Below are positions 60,235 through 64,000 of a stretch of 64,000 nt of DNA, piece by piece. The stretch is from Bradyrhizobium viridifuturi (lineage in GTDB: Bacteria > Pseudomonadota > Alphaproteobacteria > Rhizobiales > Xanthobacteraceae). The DNA lies in NCBI RefSeq assembly GCF_001238275.1, contig NZ_LGTB01000006.1, positions 124,001 to 188,000 of the forward strand. The letters run 5' to 3'. Made by a program: the position numbers and the translations under genes. Each line of letters begins with the position of its first letter. Within the stretch, counting starts at the first letter, position 1. The notes under the pieces were generated by a model, which worked only from the letters and a program-made list of their open reading frames with translations, did no database searches and was not told the DNA's origin.

Positions 60235-61038
60235 TCAGCGAAGCTCCAGCACCGCGTCCATCGCGCGTGCGAAACCGTCGCGCTCGTTGGTTTCGGTGAC
60301 ATGCGTGGCGCGCGCCTTCACGTCATCGCTGGCATTGCCCATCGCGAACGAGACGCCGCTTCGTGCGAACATCGGCAGGTCGTTCTGCATGTCGCCGATC
60401 GTGGCGACATTCTCCAGCGGCACGCCAAGGCGCTTGGCGATGCCCTCGACGAAGGTGCCCTTGTCGTGGCCGGGCGGGGTGACGTCGAGATAATAGGTCT
60501 GCGAGCGCACCGCGGTCGCATCATGGCCGACCATCTGCTGCATCTCCGCTTCGCAGCGTTGCAGCAGAGGCGCATCCGAGCTGGCACCGACGATCTTGCA
60601 GGCCTGGTCGAGATAGGGCGCGAAGTCATCGACGATGGTCGGATCGTGCTTGATCGCGCGCTTCTCATGCGCGTTGTACTCGCCGTCCGGATTGCGCGTC
60701 AGCCAGCGGTCGTTGGTGAACAGCCAGATGTCGATGCCGCGCTCGCGCAGCAGATCGATGCTGCGCTTAGCGATCGCCGCGGGGATCAAACTCTGTTCGA
60801 GCGGCTTCAACTGCGGATCGACGATCGAAGAGCCGTTGAACGCGCCGATCGGCAGCGTGATTTCGAGCGGCGCGAGCAGGAAGCCCATGCCGATCGTCGG
60901 CCGGCTGGAGACGATGGTGAAGCCGACGCCCGCTTCATGCAGCTTGCGCACCGCAGCCCTGGCGCCGTCGGTCAGGGTCTTGTCCTTGGTGAGCAGCGTG
61001 CCGTCGACGTCGGACACGACAAGAGCGATGCGGTTCAT
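60235..61038 (-). CDS. Cof-type HAD-family phosphatase
   Basis: 267 residues. Motif I DVDGTLLT near the N-terminus, motif II V-S-S-R-P, a C2B cap with ITLPIGAFNGSSIVDPQLKP, Lys of motif III in GHDKGTFVEGIAKRLGVP and motif IV GDMQNDLPMFARSGVSFAMG. These soluble enzymes dephosphorylate sugar phosphates or similar small compounds. Its start overlaps the gluconokinase stop by four bases (ATGA), so it belongs to the zwf operon and probably acts on a sugar phosphate of that pathway (inference). Confidence 0.85.
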   Translation of the reverse strand: MNRIALVVSDVDGTLLTKDKTLTDGARAAVRKLHEAGVGFTIVSSRPTIGMGFLLAPLEITLPIGAFNGSSIVDPQLKPLEQSLIPAAIAKRSIDLLRERGIDIWLFTNDRWLTRNPDGEYNAHEKRAIKHDPTIVDDFAPYLDQACKIVGASSDAPLLQRCEAEMQQMVGHDATAVRSQTYYLDVTPPGHDKGTFVEGIAKRLGVPLENVATIGDMQNDLPMFARSGVSFAMGNASDDVKARATHVTETNERDGFARAMDAVLELR

Positions 61039-61568
61039 GGGCGGTCCAGCTTCAGTTGATTGACGATGTCTTCGATGATGGTGTCGACGGAGCGGTCGAT
61101 CGCAACCGTGATCGGGCGTTCGTCCGGGGTCGGCGGCTCCAGCGTCTTGAACTGGCTGGCGAGCAGTCCCGGCGGCATGAAATGGTCCTTGCGCGCGGCC
61201 AGCCGCGACGCGATCAGCTCCTGCGTGCCGTCGAGGAAGACGATCCGGATATCGTCGCGGCCATGCACCAGGATGTCGCGATAGCTGCGCTTCAGCGCGG
61301 AGCAGGCGATCACGGCGCGTTCGCCGACGCCGCAGGTGCGGTCGATCTCGGCGGCGATCGCACGCAGCCAGGGCCAGCGATCCTCGTCGGTGAGCGGCTG
61401 GCCGGAATGCATCTTCGCGACATTGCTCGGCGGATGAAAGCTGTCGCCATCCTCGAAGCGCCAGCCGATCCTGATCGCGAGGCGATCGGCGATGGTGCTC
61501 TTGCCCGAGCCGGAGACACCCATGACGACCAGCGCGCAGGGGTTTTGCCCGTCACCCAAGGAAGTCAC
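61035..61568 (-). CDS. gntK: Gluconokinase (thermoresistant type)
   Basis: 177 residues. P-loop GVSGSGKS (Lys23), then the family motif EDGDSFHPPSNVAKMHSGQP with Asp/His residues for gluconate binding, PLTDEDRWPWLRAIA, and CSALKRSYRDIL. It phosphorylates gluconate to 6-phosphogluconate, the product of the Zwf/Pgl steps, so free gluconate can enter the same pool. It lies 9 bases after pgl and overlaps the HAD phosphatase gene. Confidence 0.92.
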   Translation of the reverse strand: MTSLGDGQNPCALVVMGVSGSGKSTIADRLAIRIGWRFEDGDSFHPPSNVAKMHSGQPLTDEDRWPWLRAIAAEIDRTCGVGERAVIACSALKRSYRDILVHGRDDIRIVFLDGTQELIASRLAARKDHFMPPGLLASQFKTLEPPTPDERPITVAIDRSVDTIIEDIVNQLKLDRP

Positions 61569-61577
61569 CCAGGAAAG

Positions 61578-62330
61578 TCATCCACCAAAATCCTCCGGCA
61601 GCGCGGCCTTGTCGATCAGCCAGACGGTTTCGCCCAGCGATCGCGCGCGGTTTGCCGGCAGGTTCTCGCCTGCGAACAGGCGCGTCAAGATCGCACGCTT
61701 GTTTTCACCTGCCACCTCGAACAGCATCTCGCGGCAGGAGGCGAGGGCGGGCAGCGTCAAGGAGACGCGCGGCACGAACGGCTCGACATTGGCCTTGGGC
61801 ACCCCAACCACCCAGCGCCGGGTTTCATCGACCGCGGGATAGCCGGGAAACAGCGAGGCGGTGTGGCCATCGGGCCCGATGCCCATCAGCACCAGGTCGA
61901 ACAGCGGCCGCTGCGGGTCGAGCTGCTCGGCGCCGTAGAACGCCATCAGCTCGTTCTCGTACAGCGCCGCGCTGACGTCGGGATCCCTGAGGTCGGCGGT
62001 GTCGGTTGCGATCGGGTGGACATTGGCAGCCGGGGCGCAGCGGTCGAGGAAGGCCTGGCGCGCCATGCTCATGTTGTGCAGCTTGTCCTTGCGCGGCACC
62101 AGGCGCTCATCGCCGATGAACCAGTCGATGCGGTCCCACGGGATCAGGTGGCGATAGTCCGGCGTCGCCAGCAACTGGTAGAGCGCCTTCGGACTGGAGC
62201 CGCCGGTGAGGCAGACCGCGATCCGGCCGGGATTTCCGGCGATGCGCGCGATCACCCGTTCGGCGGCGGTCTTCGCCAGCGCCGCCGGATCGGCGACCGT
62301 GATGATCTTGCGCTCGCCGCTCGTCGTCAT
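61578..62330 (-). CDS. pgl: 6-phosphogluconolactonase
   Basis: 250 residues from ATG 62330. Landmarks: ARIAGNPGRIAVCLTGGSSP-type N-terminal P-loop-like motif (TGGSSPKALYQLL), WDRIDWFIGDERLV, and the LVLMGIGPDGHTASLFPG signature of the family. It opens 6-phosphogluconolactone made by Zwf. The ATG is two bases after the zwf stop, so the two genes are tightly linked, followed by gntK. Confidence 0.95.
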   Translation of the reverse strand: MTTSGERKIITVADPAALAKTAAERVIARIAGNPGRIAVCLTGGSSPKALYQLLATPDYRHLIPWDRIDWFIGDERLVPRKDKLHNMSMARQAFLDRCAPAANVHPIATDTADLRDPDVSAALYENELMAFYGAEQLDPQRPLFDLVLMGIGPDGHTASLFPGYPAVDETRRWVVGVPKANVEPFVPRVSLTLPALASCREMLFEVAGENKRAILTRLFAGENLPANRARSLGETVWLIDKAALPEDFGG

Positions 62331-62332
62331 GG

Positions 62333-63825
62333 TCAGCCCAGCTTCCGCCAGCTGCGGCCGTCGCGCGTCAGCAGCGCGTTGGCGGCCTCCGGGCCTTCGC
62401 TGCCGGCCTTGTAGGGTTGCAGGCCGCGCCCGCCGGCGCTCTTCCAGGCATCGATGAAGGGCTGCACCGCCTGCCATCCGGCCTCGACGCTGTCGGCGCG
62501 CTGGAACAAGAGATTGTCGCCGATCATGCAGTCATAGATCAGCGTCTCGTAACCGGTCGACGGCTCGGCCTTGAAGTAGTCCTTGTAGCGGAACTTCATC
62601 TCGACGCCGTCGATGTTGATCGCCGGGCCCGCACCTTGGTGTTGAACTGCAGCTCGATGCCTTCGGTCGGCTCGGTCGAGATCACCAGGTAATTCTGCGA
62701 CAGGCGGTCGACCGCGGTGTCGCGGAACATCGCGAACGGCGCCTGCTTGAACTTGATCGCGATCTCGGTGCGTTTGGTGGTCAGCGCCTTGCCGGTGCGC
62801 AGGTAGAACGGCACGCCGGCCCAGCGCCAATTGTCGATGGTCAGCTTCAGCGCGGCATAGGTCTCGGTCGAGCTGTCGGGCCTGACGTCCGGTGTCTTCA
62901 GATAATCCTCGATCTCGGTGTCGCCGATCCGGCCGGTGCGATACTGGCCGCGCACCGAGTTGGACAGCGCTTCCTGCTCGCTCTGGATCTGGATCGCGCT
63001 CAGCACCTCGGCCTTCTCCGAGCGCACCGCATGGGCGTCGAAACGCGCCGGCGGCTCCATCGTCACCAGCGACAGCAGCTGGAACAGATGGTTCGGCACC
63101 ATGTCGCGCAGCGCGCCGGTTGCGTCATAGAAGCTGCCGCGATGGCCGACGCCGAGCTTCTCATCGACGGTGATCTGGATGTGGTCGATGTGGTTGCGAT
63201 TCCAGATCGGCTCGAACATGCCGTTGGCGAAGCGCAGCACCAGGATGTTCTGGACGGTTTCCTTGCCGAGGTAATGGTCGATCCGGTAGATCTGATGCTC
63301 GTCCATCAGTTTCAGCAGCGCGGAATTCAGCGCCCGGGCCGACGCCAGGTCGGTGCCGAACGGCTTTTCGATGATCAGCCGCCGCCAGGCGCCGTTCTCC
63401 TCCAGCATGCCGGTGCGTCCGAGCTGCTCGCTGATCGGCAGGAAGGCGCTCGGCGGGGTCGCAAGATAGAACAGCCGGTTGCCGCCGGTGCCGCGCGCCT
63501 TCTCCAGCTTGTCGAGCCGCTCGTTCATGGCATCGAACGAAGCCGGATCGCGCGGATCGGCTTCGACCGAGGTGACGCATTCGAACAGCCGCTTGGCGAC
63601 CGCCTCGTCCACCGGTCGGGTTGCGAACTTGCGTAGCCCCTGCATCAGGCTGTCGCTGAGCTGCTCGCTCGACATGCCCTTGCGGACGATGCCGACGACG
63701 CAGAACTTGTCAGGCAGAAGGTTGCCGGCGGCGAGATTGTAGAGCGCCGGGACGACCAGCCGGTGGGTCAGATCACCGGTGGCGCCGAAGATGATGAAGG
63801 AGCAAGGATCGGGTTTCTTCTGCAC
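62333..63825 (-). pseudogene. zwf: Frameshifted glucose-6-phosphate 1-dehydrogenase
   Basis: Begins FIIFGATGDLTHRLVVPALY (NADP-binding GxxGDL motif), then the RIDHYLGKETVQNILVLRFA catalytic block and LQFNTKV. There the frame breaks and the last ~95 residues (AINIDGVEMKFRYKDYF, to SWRKLG) are in another frame. One C restored at 62627-62631 repairs it to ~498 residues, normal for Zwf. GTG at 63825 with GGAAGG just upstream is preferred; GTG at 63867 in the same frame is possible but lies inside a hairpin. It catalyses the first step into the pentose-phosphate and Entner-Doudoroff routes. Confidence 0.9.
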
Positions 63826-63854
63826 GTGACCTTCCGTGGTTATCTCTAGATCGT

Positions 63855-63878
63855 GATGCGTTTCCACGGAAACGCATC
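63855..63878. repeat. Perfect 11-bp hairpin upstream of zwf
   Basis: GATGCGTTTCC (63855-63865) and GGAAACGCATC (63868-63878) pair fully around a two-base gap. It lies 30 bases before the preferred zwf start. It could affect translation of the zwf leader or be part of the repeat element that follows. Confidence 0.8.
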
Positions 63879-63898
63879 ATGATCCGATCTCCTTGTTT

Positions 63899-63947
63899 GA
63901 GCATGATCTTTTCGGAAAACCGGTTTCCACTTTTCCGGATCATGCTC
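63899..63947. repeat. Dispersed rhizobial intergenic hairpin element
   Basis: Arms GAGCATGATC (63899-63908) and GATCATGCTC (63938-63947) enclose a second inner pairing (TTTCGGAAAACCGG / CCACTTTTCCGG region). I recognise this sequence as one of the most common short intergenic repeats in Bradyrhizobium and relatives. The remaining bases to 64000 continue the same kind of repeat (the motif CACTTCGCTCGAAAACGC). Confidence 0.85.
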
Positions 63948-64000
63948 CAGGCGCGTTTTCTTCACGCGCACCGGTACCCACTTCGCTCGAAAACGCTTCT

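Overview
The window looks like a chromosomal segment of a Bradyrhizobium-type alphaproteobacterium (Nitrobacteraceae). The basis is high GC, small dispersed hairpin repeats between genes, and gene content: kdp with an extra cluster of micro-ORFs, Ku/LigD repair, a GlgE/TreS/TreYZ glucan-trehalose cluster, a Lon-Hsp20 pair, zwf-pgl-gntK, and a polyhydroxyalkanoate-granule family protein. This assignment is inference; no rRNA gene is present.

Layout. Positions 1-4494 are the right end of an integrated element: three element-type hypothetical genes (two share an almost identical 97-bp 5' segment), a strong terminator, an excisionase-like gene, an HTH gene and a tyrosine integrase that stops 5 bp from the 3' end of tRNA-Ile(CAT). 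From 4.7 to 8.0 kb lie three unrelated orphan substrate-binding proteins (TctC/Bug, TAXI, ABC type). From 8.2 to 13.0 kb is a molybdenum-cofactor block: two MoeA-type genes, one fused to a periplasmic-binding-like domain, and a MobB-TusA fusion. It is followed by an OFA-family MFS transporter. From 15.6 to 24.6 kb are lon-hsp20, corA, two small genes, an SPFH/NfeD membrane-protease operon, a DapA-like gene and small hypotheticals. From 25.0 to 33.2 kb is the complete kdp potassium-uptake operon (micro-ORF, kdpF, micro-ORF, kdpA, B, C, D, E). From 33.3 to 38.1 kb are a basic DUF6496 protein, divergent ku and ligD, a DUF3309 protein and a PHA-granule-family protein. From 38.1 to 52.1 kb is one long minus-strand unit that builds and breaks down alpha-glucan and trehalose (glgE, treS-maltokinase, glgB, glgX, treZ, treY). 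It is divergent from malQ and a GH15 glucoamylase-like gene (52.3-56.1 kb). From 56.4 to 59.9 kb is a large RTX/Ig-like repeat protein. From 60.2 to 63.8 kb is a glucose-6-phosphate oxidation operon (zwf, pgl, gntK, HAD phosphatase).

How the genes work together. GlgE with TreS-maltokinase moves trehalose through maltose-1-phosphate into glucan, GlgB branches it, GlgX and GH15 trim it, and TreY/TreZ return it to trehalose. The oxidative pentose-phosphate / Entner-Doudoroff entry enzymes lie nearby. Kdp, CorA and the trehalose genes suggest an osmotic/ion-stress theme, but that is only inference from neighbourhood.

The most important caution: eight otherwise well-conserved genes (tctC-like, corA, nfeD, dapA-like, treS-mak, malQ, the RTX gene, zwf) are each broken by tiny frameshifts, nine in all. 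Eight of the nine are repaired by putting back one G or C, and none clearly needs a base removed. That pattern fits a sequencing/assembly error better than gene decay, so these entries are marked as frameshifted but may be intact in the organism.
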